The position numbers and the translations under genes were made by a program. Below the pieces are notes generated by a model. The model did no database searches and was not told where the DNA came from. It worked only from the letters and a program-made list of their open reading frames with translations. From positions 1 through 8,515 of the forward strand of contig JACQDG010000158.1 of the NCBI GenBank assembly GCA_016201185.1: 8,515 nt of DNA, in the 5' to 3' direction. Origin of the DNA: Acidobacteriota bacterium (GTDB taxonomy: Bacteria > Acidobacteriota > Terriglobia > Bryobacterales > JACQDG01). Numbering within the stretch: the stretch's first letter is position 1; each line of letters opens with the position of its first letter. This document shows positions 1 to 6,619 of this stretch, piece after piece.

Positions 1-1334
1 ATACCAAGAATTTCGGCGGCACGGGTCTTGTTATTGCGGGTGTGCTCGAGCGTCTTCAGGATCAGGCCCTTCTCGGCTTCCGCCACTGTGGCGCCCACGC
101 GGAAGGAGACGCCGTTGTCGTCGCTTTCCGCCGGCGGGGTGGCCTGGGGTTTGAAAAAGCTCGTGGGGAGATGGGAACGAGCGATCGTTCCTTCCCCGGC
201 CACGATCACACCTCTTTCCAGCACGTTCCGCAACTCGCGCACGTTACCCGGCCAATCGTGCTCCAGGAACCGCTCCATCACTTCCGGCGACACTCCCGAA
301 ACGCGGCAGGAATGCTTCTTGTTCAGCTCCCGCAGCAGTGCTTCAGTGATCAACGGAAGGTCTTCCTTGAGCGCCCGCAGCGGCGGCAGCGCGATGTGGA
401 AAACGTTCAGGCGATAGTAGAGATCCTGGCGCAGTTGGCCGCGGCTCACGGCCTCCTCGGGAACCTTGTTGGTAGCCGCGAGCACTCGCACGTCGAGCTG
501 CACTTCCGCTTTGGCCCCCAGCCGGCGGACCTTGCCATCCTCCAGCACCCGCAGCAGCTTGGCCTGGATCGAGGGCTGCATCTCGCCGATCTCGTCGAGC
601 AACAGCGTCCCGCCCTGGGCCAGCTCGAAGCAGCCGGCGCGCCGCTCGGCCGCCCCGGTGAAGGCGCCTCTCTCGTGGCCGAACAGCTCGCTTTCCATCA
701 GCGTTTCCGGAAGCGCCGCGCAGTTGATGGCCACAAATGGCCCTGCACTCGCCGTGCTGAGCTTGTGGATGGTCTGCGCCACCATCTCTTTGCCCGTCCC
801 GCTTTCCCCGGTGATCAGCACGGAAGCGCGGCTGGGCGCCACCTGCTGGATCATGGCGAAGACCTGCTGCATGGCCTTCGAGCGGCCCGCCATCTCGCCC
901 AGCACGCCGCTGTGGGCCAGCCGCCGCAGGAGCCGCTCCTTCTCCGCCGACAGGCTGCTTTGCTCGGCCGCCCGCCCCAGCAACACTTGCAGCGCGTGGG
1001 CCTGGATCGGCTTCTCTACAAACCAGAACGCTCCCAGGTCGTGCACCGTGGCCACGGCGTTCTCGATGCTCCCGAAGGCGGTCAGCACGATGGTGGGCGG
1101 CGCATGGCCCTGCTCCCGCAGCCGCCGCAGCAGTTCGAAGCCGTCCAGCCGGGGCATGTTCAGATCGGTGATGATGACGTGGGCCTGAAAGGCCTCGAGC
1201 TTCTCCAGCGCCTCCTGACCGTCAGCGGCAGTCTCCACCGCATAGCCCCACCCGCCGACCAGGGTGGCCAGCCCGTCCCGCTGGCTTTCCTCGTCGTCCA
1301 CGATCAGCACGCGCCTGCGCGAAGGTCCTTCCAT
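1..1334 (-). CDS. sigma-54-dependent response regulator, NtrC type (partial, C-terminus off left edge)
   Basis: Two-component response regulator that, once phosphorylated, would use ATP hydrolysis to open sigma-54 RNA polymerase promoters in the cytoplasm. 444 codons are visible from the ATG at 1334. The receiver domain (about residues 8-122) has the acidic pair D13-D14, the phospho-acceptor D57 in TDLNMP, the conserved T of LTAFGS and K of VEKP. The AAA+ domain has Walker A GESGTGKE (176-183), the sigma-54 contact loop GAFTGA (223-228) and Walker B LLLDEIGE (D247, E248). The last residues (VAEAEKGLILKTL ... NKTRAAEILG) are the start of a Fis-type HTH, cut by the window edge. The start gives a receiver of normal length; the ribosome site before it is weak. 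It is divergent from phoH, and no cognate histidine kinase lies in the window. The family is certain; the regulon and signal cannot be told from sequence. Confidence 0.96.
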   Translation of the reverse strand, partial: MEGPSRRRVLIVDDEESQRDGLATLVGGWGYAVETAADGQEALEKLEAFQAHVIITDLNMPRLDGFELLRRLREQGHAPPTIVLTAFGSIENAVATVHDLGAFWFVEKPIQAHALQVLLGRAAEQSSLSAEKERLLRRLAHSGVLGEMAGRSKAMQQVFAMIQQVAPSRASVLITGESGTGKEMVAQTIHKLSTASAGPFVAINCAALPETLMESELFGHERGAFTGAAERRAGCFELAQGGTLLLDEIGEMQPSIQAKLLRVLEDGKVRRLGAKAEVQLDVRVLAATNKVPEEAVSRGQLRQDLYYRLNVFHIALPPLRALKEDLPLITEALLRELNKKHSCRVSGVSPEVMERFLEHDWPGNVRELRNVLERGVIVAGEGTIARSHLPTSFFKPQATPPAESDDNGVSFRVGATVAEAEKGLILKTLEHTRNNKTRAAEILG

Positions 1335-1371
1335 CGGCTCTATTCTACCTCTCGCTGCACCTTTACCTGAA

Positions 1372-1401
1372 TTGACTTGGCCCCCACCCGTTCGCTACAG
1401 T
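1372..1401 (+). promoter_or_regulatory. putative sigma-70 promoter upstream of phoH
   Basis: TTGACT (1372-1377) and TACAGT (1396-1401) are separated by 18 bases, a reasonable sigma-70 arrangement pointing towards phoH. Transcription would start near 1408, directly before a GC-rich hairpin, giving a leader of about 125 bases before the phoH ATG. This is read by eye from consensus similarity. The opposite strand of the same region must also hold the promoter of the divergent response regulator, which I could not pick out. Confidence 0.45.
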
Positions 1402-1407
1402 TAAGTA

Positions 1408-1509
1408 GTGGCGGCGGTTACGCCGCCCGGTTGATGTACTCATTAAAGCAGACCGAAATTTGCTAATGGGGAGGCGGAAACAGGTCGGAAGACCTGTTTT
1501 TTGTTTTTT
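1408..1509 (+). other. candidate terminated small RNA or attenuating phoH leader
   Basis: From the predicted start near 1408 to the end of a T-tract at 1509, about 100 bases form a compact unit. A perfect 7-bp hairpin (1410-1416 with 1421-1427, loop GTTA) comes first, then a single-stranded A/T-richer stretch with a G-rich GGGGAGG (1468-1474), then an intrinsic terminator. The GGCGG at 1473-1477 could alternatively pair with the CCGCC of the first hairpin (1423-1427), so two exclusive folds are possible. Since the upstream gene is divergent, the terminator cannot end it; it must end a transcript that begins in this gap. I do not recognise a known RNA family. Confidence 0.35.
1478..1509 (+). 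terminator. intrinsic terminator immediately before phoH
   Basis: A 9-bp stem (AAACAGGTC 1478-1486 with GACCTGTTT 1491-1499) closes a GGAA tetraloop of the GNRA class and is followed by a T-rich run interrupted once by G (to 1509). It works in the plus direction only, because the complementary strand has no T-run after the stem. It ends 24 bases before the phoH ATG, an unusual place for a terminator, and so suggests attenuation or an independent short transcript. Confidence 0.8.
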
Positions 1510-1533
1510 CAGGGGGTACAACTGCCCGAATCG

Positions 1534-2592
1534 ATGAAACGGCAGGTCAAGATCACCCGCGGCATCGAGCCGCTGTTCGGAACCCGCGACGAGAATATCC
1601 GCCTGCTGGAGACGGCCCTCCACGTCTCGGCCCGCCTGCTCGAAGACAGCCTGGAAATCGAAGGGGAAGCCGGCCCGGTGAAGCGCGCCGAGGCCATCCT
1701 GGAAGACTACGTTTCGCTGGTGCGGGAAGGCCAGGCCTTTACCAACGGCGACATGAAGAACTACCTGCGCGTGGTCCTGGAGGACCCGGAGGTGAGCCTG
1801 CGCGCCTTGGTCGTGAGCGCGCGCCAGCGCAACTTCGGCAAGAAGTCCGTGGCCCCTCGTAGTCCCAACCAGATGCGCTACGTAGAGGCCATCGAACGCA
1901 ACGACATGGTTTTCGCCATCGGCCCCGCAGGCACTGGCAAGACCTATCTGGCCGTAGCCATGGCCGTCTGGGCCCTGCTGAGCAAGCGCGTCAGCCGCAT
2001 CATCCTAGCCCGCCCTGCCGTGGAGGCCGGCGAGCGGCTGGGCTTCCTGCCCGGCACGCTGCAGGAAAAGGTCGATCCCTATCTCCGCCCGCTCTACGAC
2101 GCCCTGTTCGACATGCTGGAGGTGGAGAAGGTCGAAAAGTACCTGGAGAAGGGCCTTATCGAAGTGGCCCCATTGGCCTTCATGCGGGGCCGCTCTCTGA
2201 ATGAGAGTTTTATCATCCTGGACGAGGCCCAGAACGCCACCCCCGAGCAGATGAAGATGTTCCTCACCCGCATGGGGTTCGGCTCAAAGGCGGTGATCAC
2301 CGGCGACATCACCCAGATCGACCTGCCTGCCGGGAAGCGCAGCGGTGTGCTGGAGGCCATCGACATCATTTCCGGCGTGGAAGGAGTGAGCTTCGTCTAC
2401 CTGAATGAGCGCGACGTGGTCCGGCACCCTCTGGTGCAGCGGATCATCAAAGCCTACGAGCAATACAATGAAGTCGTCCAGGAGCGCCCCTTCGCCCTGG
2501 AGCTGGATCAGACGCCCGTAGAAACCGCGGCGCCTGCTGCCGACGCGGCCGCCGCCGGGCCTTCCGCTGCCGCACCCGAGCCGGCCGCCTGA
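1534..2592 (+). CDS. phoH: PhoH-like ATPase
   Basis: PhoH family P-loop ATPase, 352 aa, a cytoplasmic nucleotide-binding protein usually found beside ybeY and thought to act in RNA metabolism; the exact reaction is unsettled. Walker A GPAGTGKT lies at residues 130-137 and Walker B FIILDEAQN at 226-234, followed by the family's typical ITGDITQIDLP stretch. The N-terminal 'GTRDENIRLLE' is the usual start region of PhoH proteins, which favours the ATG at 1534. A TTG at 1501 is in frame but would put the terminator's T-run into the coding sequence. A G-rich site (1511-1516) is rather far upstream for a Shine-Dalgarno. After about residue 325 the protein ends in a low-complexity Ala/Pro tail that is probably disordered. 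First gene of the phoH-ybeY-corC-era cluster. Confidence 0.96.
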   Translation: MKRQVKITRGIEPLFGTRDENIRLLETALHVSARLLEDSLEIEGEAGPVKRAEAILEDYVSLVREGQAFTNGDMKNYLRVVLEDPEVSLRALVVSARQRNFGKKSVAPRSPNQMRYVEAIERNDMVFAIGPAGTGKTYLAVAMAVWALLSKRVSRIILARPAVEAGERLGFLPGTLQEKVDPYLRPLYDALFDMLEVEKVEKYLEKGLIEVAPLAFMRGRSLNESFIILDEAQNATPEQMKMFLTRMGFGSKAVITGDITQIDLPAGKRSGVLEAIDIISGVEGVSFVYLNERDVVRHPLVQRIIKAYEQYNEVVQERPFALELDQTPVETAAPAADAAAAGPSAAAPEPAA

Positions 2593-2600
2593 GGGCTCTT

Positions 2601-3071
2601 ATGCTCCGCCCCACCCGCGACAACAGTGATGCCAACCCTGCCAACTGGTTCTTCAACCGCCAGCGATCGATATCCTTCGACAGGCAGGCCCTCATCCGTT
2701 TCGCCGTCCTAGTGCGCCGGCGGCTGGCGGGCAATCGGGAGTTTGCCGTGTGCGTCTCCTCCGATGCCGCGCTGCGCCGGGCCAACCGCCGATTCCTGGG
2801 AAACAATTACTCGACCGACGCACTGTCGTTTCCCGACGGCAGTGGCCGCCGCCTGGGCGACATTCTGATCTCGGCCGCCCGAGCCGAGCGGCAGGCGCGG
2901 CGTCTCGGGCATTCGATCGATATGGAAATGAAGGTGCTTCTGCTCCACGGCCTGTTGCATCTGCTCGGCTATGACCACGAGCGGGACGATGGCCAGATGC
3001 GCCGTCTGGAGCAGGTCTGGCGGCGCCGGCTGGGCCTGCCCGCCGGCCTGATCGAAAGAGCTGCGCGATGA
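2601..3071 (+). CDS. ybeY: endoribonuclease YbeY (rRNA maturation factor)
   Basis: Single-strand-specific metallo-endoribonuclease needed in many bacteria for 16S rRNA 3'-end maturation and ribosome quality control. The 156-aa product is of normal size. The zinc-binding signature HGLLHLLGYDH occupies residues 116-126, supplying H116, H120 and H126. The upstream NYSTDALSFP segment also matches the family. The ATG is preceded by GAGGG (2591-2595), which overlaps the phoH stop, with 5 bases between; the intergenic gap is 8 bases, so co-transcription and probable coupling with phoH are likely. The gene end overlaps the next start in ATGA. Confidence 0.96.
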   Translation: MLRPTRDNSDANPANWFFNRQRSISFDRQALIRFAVLVRRRLAGNREFAVCVSSDAALRRANRRFLGNNYSTDALSFPDGSGRRLGDILISAARAERQARRLGHSIDMEMKVLLLHGLLHLLGYDHERDDGQMRRLEQVWRRRLGLPAGLIERAAR

Positions 3072-4348
3072 TCGCATTGGCCATCTTCCTGGCCGCGGCC
3101 TGCTGCCTCGCCCTGGCGCTGGCCTCCTACCTGCACCTGCTTTACTCGGAATCCGTGCGGCTGCGGCCGCGCGAGGCCGCGCGTTCCCTGCCGTTTTTCG
3201 AGGAAACCCTGTGCCCGCGGATGAAGCTGGAGCCGGAGGAGGGCGTGCGGCGCTTTGTAGCCGTCAAGCAGTGTCTTATTCTACTGTTGGCGCTCGACCT
3301 GGCTTACCTGCTCGGTCTCCGCCGCGGCCTCCATTTTGCGAGCTTACTCGAGGCCTTGGTCCTGGCCACGGGCCTGCTGATTCTCTTCGCCTACGTCGCT
3401 CCTCATGTGATGCTCACCCGAACCAGCGGCGCCTGGACCCTGCGGTTTTTGCAGCCCGCCCGCCTGCTCGCCGCCGCCGTCAAGCCGCTGCTGGTCGTTG
3501 TGGGCTTCGGCTATGGGATCGCCGACCTCGGCGCGGCATCCAGACCGGCGGAGACGGTTCCCACCGCCGGCGAGAACATCGACGCCCTGATCGATGCCGG
3601 CCAACAGGAGGGCCTGCTGGGCGAGGAGGACCGCAAGCTGATCCAATCGGTGGTGGAATTCGGCGATAAGACTGTGCGGGAGGTGATGACGCCCCGCCCG
3701 CGCATCGTAGCCATCGAAGCCGGCGCCTCGCTCCACGAACTGCGGCAAATGTTGATCGACGAGCAGTACTCCCGCATCCCGGTCTACGAAGAGACCATCG
3801 ATTCCATCACTGGCTTCGTGCACGCCCGCGACATGCTCGAGATCGAAGAGGAGGAGCGCCGCTCCCGTCGCGTCAGCGAATTGCTGCGGCCCCTGCTGTT
3901 CGTTCCCGAGACCAAGCGCGTCAACGATCTGCTGCGCGAAATGCAGGAGAAGAACCTACACATGGCCCTTGTCATCGACGAGTACGGCAACACCGCCGGC
4001 CTAGCCACCATGGAGGACCTGGTGGAGGAGATCGTCGGCGAGATCCGCGACGAATCCGAGCCACTTTCCGACGTGGTAGAGGAGCCCGACCATAGCCTGA
4101 TCGTCCCGGGCAACCTCGATCTGGCGCGGCTGGAAGACTTGACCGGCTTCCGCCGGGAGGAGGGCCTCGCGTCGACAACCGTGGCCGGCCTGGTGACCGA
4201 GCGGTTGGGCCACGTGCCTGCCGCTGGAGAATCACTCCGGCTGGACGGCCTCTCGATCGAGGTGCTGGCCAGCAACGGGCTGCGGGTCGAGCGGCTGCGC
4301 GTGCGCCGTGAGGAAGGACCCGGAAACGAGCTGCGAGACACGGCATGA
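3068..4348 (+). CDS. corC: CorC/HlyC-type CBS-pair protein (hemolysin-family transporter-associated)
   Basis: 426-aa membrane-anchored protein of the CNNM/CorC/HlyC group, linked in other bacteria to Mg2+/Co2+ homeostasis. Visible parts in order: an N-terminal hydrophobic segment (about 2-22); further hydrophobic segments (about 68-84, 92-115, 132-153) where the DUF21 membrane domain would sit, although this region is divergent; the EGLLGEEDRKLI linker (181-192); two CBS motifs (about 203-325) including REVMTPR and the second-CBS signature EYGNTAGLATMEDLVEEIVGEI; and a C-terminal CorC_HlyC domain (about 340-412). It overlaps ybeY and era by 4 bases each (ATGA), so translation is probably coupled. 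The family is clear, the transported ion is inferred, and the symbol is a family label rather than a proven orthology. Confidence 0.9.
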   Translation: MIALAIFLAAACCLALALASYLHLLYSESVRLRPREAARSLPFFEETLCPRMKLEPEEGVRRFVAVKQCLILLLALDLAYLLGLRRGLHFASLLEALVLATGLLILFAYVAPHVMLTRTSGAWTLRFLQPARLLAAAVKPLLVVVGFGYGIADLGAASRPAETVPTAGENIDALIDAGQQEGLLGEEDRKLIQSVVEFGDKTVREVMTPRPRIVAIEAGASLHELRQMLIDEQYSRIPVYEETIDSITGFVHARDMLEIEEEERRSRRVSELLRPLLFVPETKRVNDLLREMQEKNLHMALVIDEYGNTAGLATMEDLVEEIVGEIRDESEPLSDVVEEPDHSLIVPGNLDLARLEDLTGFRREEGLASTTVAGLVTERLGHVPAAGESLRLDGLSIEVLASNGLRVERLRVRREEGPGNELRDTA

Positions 4349-4971
4349 AATCCGGCTTTGTCTCCCTATTGGGCCGGCCCAACGCCGGCAAATCCACACT
4401 GCTCAACCGCCTGGTCGGAACCAAGATCGCCGTGGTGGCCGACAAGCCCCAGACCACGCGGGAGACCATTCAGGGTGTGGCCCACTTCCCCGACGCCCAG
4501 GTTGTCTTTCTCGACAGCCCGGGCATCCACGAGCCCCGCAACAAACTGAACCGCCGCATGATGCGGGAGGTGAAGAACGCACTAGAAGCGCGCGACCTGC
4601 TCCTGCTGCTGGTGGATGCCACGGTCCCCTTCGGCCGGGGCGATGAGCGGGCCGTGGAGCTGGTCCGCTCGGCCCGCACCCCCGCCCTGCTGGCCTTGAA
4701 CAAGATCGATCGCCTCGTCCGCAAAGATGCCCTGCTACCGTTGATCGACAAATACCGGACGATGCACGATTTCGAGGAGTATTTCCCCATCTCCGCGCTG
4801 ACAGGCAAAGGAGTGGAGGAGCTTGTCCCCGCGCTGATCCGCCGGCTGCCGGAAGGGCCGCAGTATTTCCCGCCGGACTACATCACCGACCAGCCCTTGC
4901 GCCACCTCGCCGCCGAGTTGGTCCGCGAAAAAGTCATCCAAGAGACGCGCGAGGCCCGATTGGCGGGATAG
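4345..4971 (+). CDS. era: GTPase Era, C-terminally truncated by an internal deletion/frameshift
   Basis: Era is the 16S rRNA-binding GTPase of 30S subunit assembly, normally about 300 aa with an N-terminal GTPase domain and a C-terminal KH domain. Only 208 aa are read here. The GTPase domain is complete: G1 GRPNAGKS (10-17), G2 around PQTTRE (35-40), G3 DSPG (57-60), G4 NKID (119-122) and G5 SAL (150-152). The KH domain starts normally (PPDYITDQP ... ELVREKVIQETRE, to residue 203) but then ends in ARLAG and a stop. No GxxG loop or rest of the KH fold follows. The +1 frame right after the break encodes an Era-like C-terminus (separate entry). Unless this is an assembly error, the product could bind GTP but would lack most of its RNA-binding domain. 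The start overlaps corC in ATGA. Confidence 0.93.
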   Translation: MKSGFVSLLGRPNAGKSTLLNRLVGTKIAVVADKPQTTRETIQGVAHFPDAQVVFLDSPGIHEPRNKLNRRMMREVKNALEARDLLLLLVDATVPFGRGDERAVELVRSARTPALLALNKIDRLVRKDALLPLIDKYRTMHDFEEYFPISALTGKGVEELVPALIRRLPEGPQYFPPDYITDQPLRHLAAELVREKVIQETREARLAG

Positions 4972-5032
4972 CGAGTCGTTTCTGGAGGCGCTCGACTGGC
5001 GCCGCCAGATGGACTCCCGCGCCGGGGGGTAA
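4955..5032 (+). pseudogene. era: detached Era C-terminal remnant in +1 frame
   Basis: In the frame shifted by +1 from era, 25 codons read PDWRDSESFLEALDWRRQM plus six more residues, then TAA (5030-5032). Era proteins typically end their KH domain with a W-R-D ... F-L-x-L-D/G-W/Y segment of this kind, so I read it as the native C-terminus of the same gene. It has no start codon of its own at the junction. Roughly 60-70 KH codons appear to be missing between 4953 and 4955. The frame requires the missing length to be 3n+2 bases. Confidence 0.75.
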
Positions 5033-5049
5033 AAACTCGTTGCGGCGTT

Positions 5050-5331
5050 ATGCGAGCCGTCTTTCTTTTGTTGCTCCTTTCCCTTGTGGCCGCAGCGGTC
5101 TGGGCCGACAAGCCGCCCCTCACCGACGATATCCTTTACGACCGCGTCATTCGCAAGCTGGCCAACGACCCCGCGCTGAAGACGACCACCATCGAAGTCG
5201 TGGTGAAGGATCGCGTGGTCACCCTGCGCGGCATGGTCGACTCGGACAAGCTGCGGCAGAGGGCCGAGCGGGTGGTTCACAAGGTGGGCGACGTGAAAAA
5301 AGTCGTCAACGAGCTGCGCATCCGCCCGTAG
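5050..5331 (+). CDS. small exported BON-domain protein
   Basis: 93-aa protein with an N-terminal signal peptide: M-R, a hydrophobic core of Leu/Val/Ala, and a probable cleavage after VWA (about residue 19). It is therefore likely periplasmic. The rest is one BON domain (about residues 25-92), with the family pattern of a first helix (ILYDRVIRKLANDP), then IEVVVKDRVVTLRGMVDS and a second helix ending in V-x-x-VVNELRIRP. BON domains are known from OsmY and related proteins and are thought to bind phospholipid or other envelope components. No lipobox cysteine is present. The gene lies 17 bases after the era remnant, possibly in the same transcript; the Shine-Dalgarno is poor. The domain is clear, the role unknown. 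Confidence 0.85.
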   Translation: MRAVFLLLLLSLVAAAVWADKPPLTDDILYDRVIRKLANDPALKTTTIEVVVKDRVVTLRGMVDSDKLRQRAERVVHKVGDVKKVVNELRIRP

Positions 5332-5351
5332 CGGGCTGGTGAACGCGAAGG

Positions 5352-5357
5352 TATACT
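5352..5357 (+). promoter_or_regulatory. putative -10 element giving a leaderless transcript
   Basis: TATACT lies 7 bases before the ATG at 5365, which would place the transcription start at or next to the start codon. The expected -35 position has no good match (TAGCGG), and there is no ribosome-binding site between the element and the ATG. This pattern fits leaderless initiation but could be chance. Confidence 0.35.
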
Positions 5358-5364
5358 GAACACC

Positions 5365-5652
5365 ATGAAGATGTCCTTCTTCCCCGGGAAGCTCTTCCTG
5401 GAATCCACCCCCAACGGCGCCTATGAATTGCGCTTCGGCGAAGAGGTGCAGACTTTTCGCTCCGAAAAGCAGGCCATTCAGGCCTTCCGGGACCTCCGGG
5501 CCAGGCTGGAAAAGGAGTTCCCTGCCCGCGAGCCCACGCTCGAGGAGCGCCGCGCCCTGCTCCACAAGGAGATCGCCGACGCCTCGATCGGCCACACCTC
5601 CCTGCGCAACGCCGGGCCCCGGAAAAAGACCGGTACCCGCACGTTTGGGTAG
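5365..5652 (+). CDS. hypothetical protein, 95 aa
   Basis: I do not recognise this family. The protein is soluble and charged, with no signal peptide or membrane segment. The N-terminal half reads like a short beta sheet (LFLESTPNGAYELRFGEEVQTF), then a helix (EKQAIQAFRDLRARLEKEF) and a second helical, acidic/basic stretch (LEERRALLHKEIADA), ending in a Lys/Arg/Gly/Thr-rich tail. Codon use and GC match the housekeeping block, which supports a real gene. The start is the first ATG after a TATACT element and has no Shine-Dalgarno; ATG at 5371 (residue 3) is an alternative. It is convergent with the nuclease gene, 64 bases apart, with no obvious terminator between them. Confidence 0.7.
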   Translation: MKMSFFPGKLFLESTPNGAYELRFGEEVQTFRSEKQAIQAFRDLRARLEKEFPAREPTLEERRALLHKEIADASIGHTSLRNAGPRKKTGTRTFG

Positions 5653-5716
5653 CGTGGGACGGGATGTGCGACCAACACAAGTTCGTCTTTGCGTTCGATA
5701 AGGCTTGCAGCACGAA

Positions 5717-6484
5717 TCAGGCGGGCCAGATCGTGAGGCCGTGCTTGTAAGAGCGGTGTTCCTTGTACAGAATCATGTGGCTCGGGAAGACCGTGGCCTG
5801 CCACCCGGATAGGCTCTTCGCCACCAGCTTCAGCAGCTCCTTCACGGGCATTCCATCCTTCGGGACCTTTGCCTTCACGGCCAAGTGGTCGGGGTGAGGC
5901 TTCTGCGATTTCGGCGCCGCAGTCTCGAACCGCAGCAAGTAAGGCAGTCCACCTTTCATGCACTTCAAGAGATCGTATGCTGTGTACTCACTAGACTTGA
6001 TCCAAGAGCAGAGCCAATCTTCGCGGATCGGATAGGTAGCGTCGAACCCGTCCGGCGCTTTGTTGGTTGTCTCTCGTTCGCGGCCCGGATCATGAGGACC
6101 GAAGCCGTTGCCGTTCCAGGCGCACTTTCCGGTCCCGGCCTTCCTGTAGTACTTGATGAGGGAATCTTCTGGCGCAAGGGCGGTCCAGTTGGGATGCACG
6201 AACAGGCACTTGAACCCCATGTCAGCGACGCTGATGTTCTTGCGCCCTGAAACCTTCTCGTGGTGTTCGGCGAGCCGCTTCTTCAAGCTATCGGCCTTGC
6301 CAACGTAGACGAGCGTGCCCTTGTGATAGAGTTGGTACACGCCCTGTCCGGATTCGAGAGCCTTAGTCTGGGCTTCTTTCAACGGGCCAACTTCCAGCAT
6401 CTCAAAAGCGGCCACGAGTTGTGATGACAGGGCAGAGATGATGTCGATCTCGAACCGGTCGAAGCAGGGCACAGGTTGAACCAT
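5717..6484 (-). CDS. GIY-YIG restriction endonuclease, Eco29kI-like
   Basis: 255-aa nuclease, probably the restriction enzyme of the adjacent methyltransferase. The GIY-YIG core is visible: G-V-Y (Y50), V-Y-V-G-K-A (Y60), R70-L with H74/H75, K77 and R81, the metal-binding glutamate E106 in APEDSLI, and N124 in the WN ... GFGPHDPG segment (123-134). The late GFG-HDPG segment and the size point to the Eco29kI/NgoMIII/MraI group, whose known members cut CCGCGG, rather than to homing endonucleases or UvrC. By comparison with my recollection of Eco29kI, there are about six extra residues between E106 and N124. Specificity is inferred only. An in-frame TAG (6502-6500) sits just upstream of ATG 6484, fixing the start. 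It lies 135 bases after the methyltransferase stop, same strand, with weak RBS. GC is lower than in the housekeeping genes. Confidence 0.85.
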   Translation of the reverse strand: MVQPVPCFDRFEIDIISALSSQLVAAFEMLEVGPLKEAQTKALESGQGVYQLYHKGTLVYVGKADSLKKRLAEHHEKVSGRKNISVADMGFKCLFVHPNWTALAPEDSLIKYYRKAGTGKCAWNGNGFGPHDPGRERETTNKAPDGFDATYPIREDWLCSWIKSSEYTAYDLLKCMKGGLPYLLRFETAAPKSQKPHPDHLAVKAKVPKDGMPVKELLKLVAKSLSGWQATVFPSHMILYKEHRSYKHGLTIWPA

Positions 6485-6619
6485 CGGTAAGTGCCCAACC
6501 TAGCACAGGCTCAGGTATTGAATCTACTGGGCGGTGAGCTCGTTGCTAATTCCTTCCGCGATAGTCTGTGCCGCCAGGTCGCGGTTGCGTTCCCTGGAGG
6601 AAGCTACGGTTCTGGGAAA

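Noticed and set aside
42..1370. Long plus-strand open frame of 442 codons
   Set aside because: It is the antisense shadow of the sigma-54 regulator, whose motifs on the minus strand are unmistakable; the plus product is His/Gln/Arg-rich with no family features.
4945..4975. Programmed +1 frameshift to complete Era
   Set aside because: A frameshift would restore the last residues but not the missing 60-70 KH codons, and no slippery site or stimulatory structure is evident.
5324..5336. GCCCG-TAG-CGGGC hairpin at the BON gene stop as a terminator
   Set aside because: Only 5 bp with a 3-base loop and no T-run; the loop being the stop codon is probably coincidence.
4735..5595. 286-codon minus-strand frame across era, the BON gene and the small hypothetical gene
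   Set aside because: Antisense to three plausible genes and without recognisable domains; typical of high-GC DNA.
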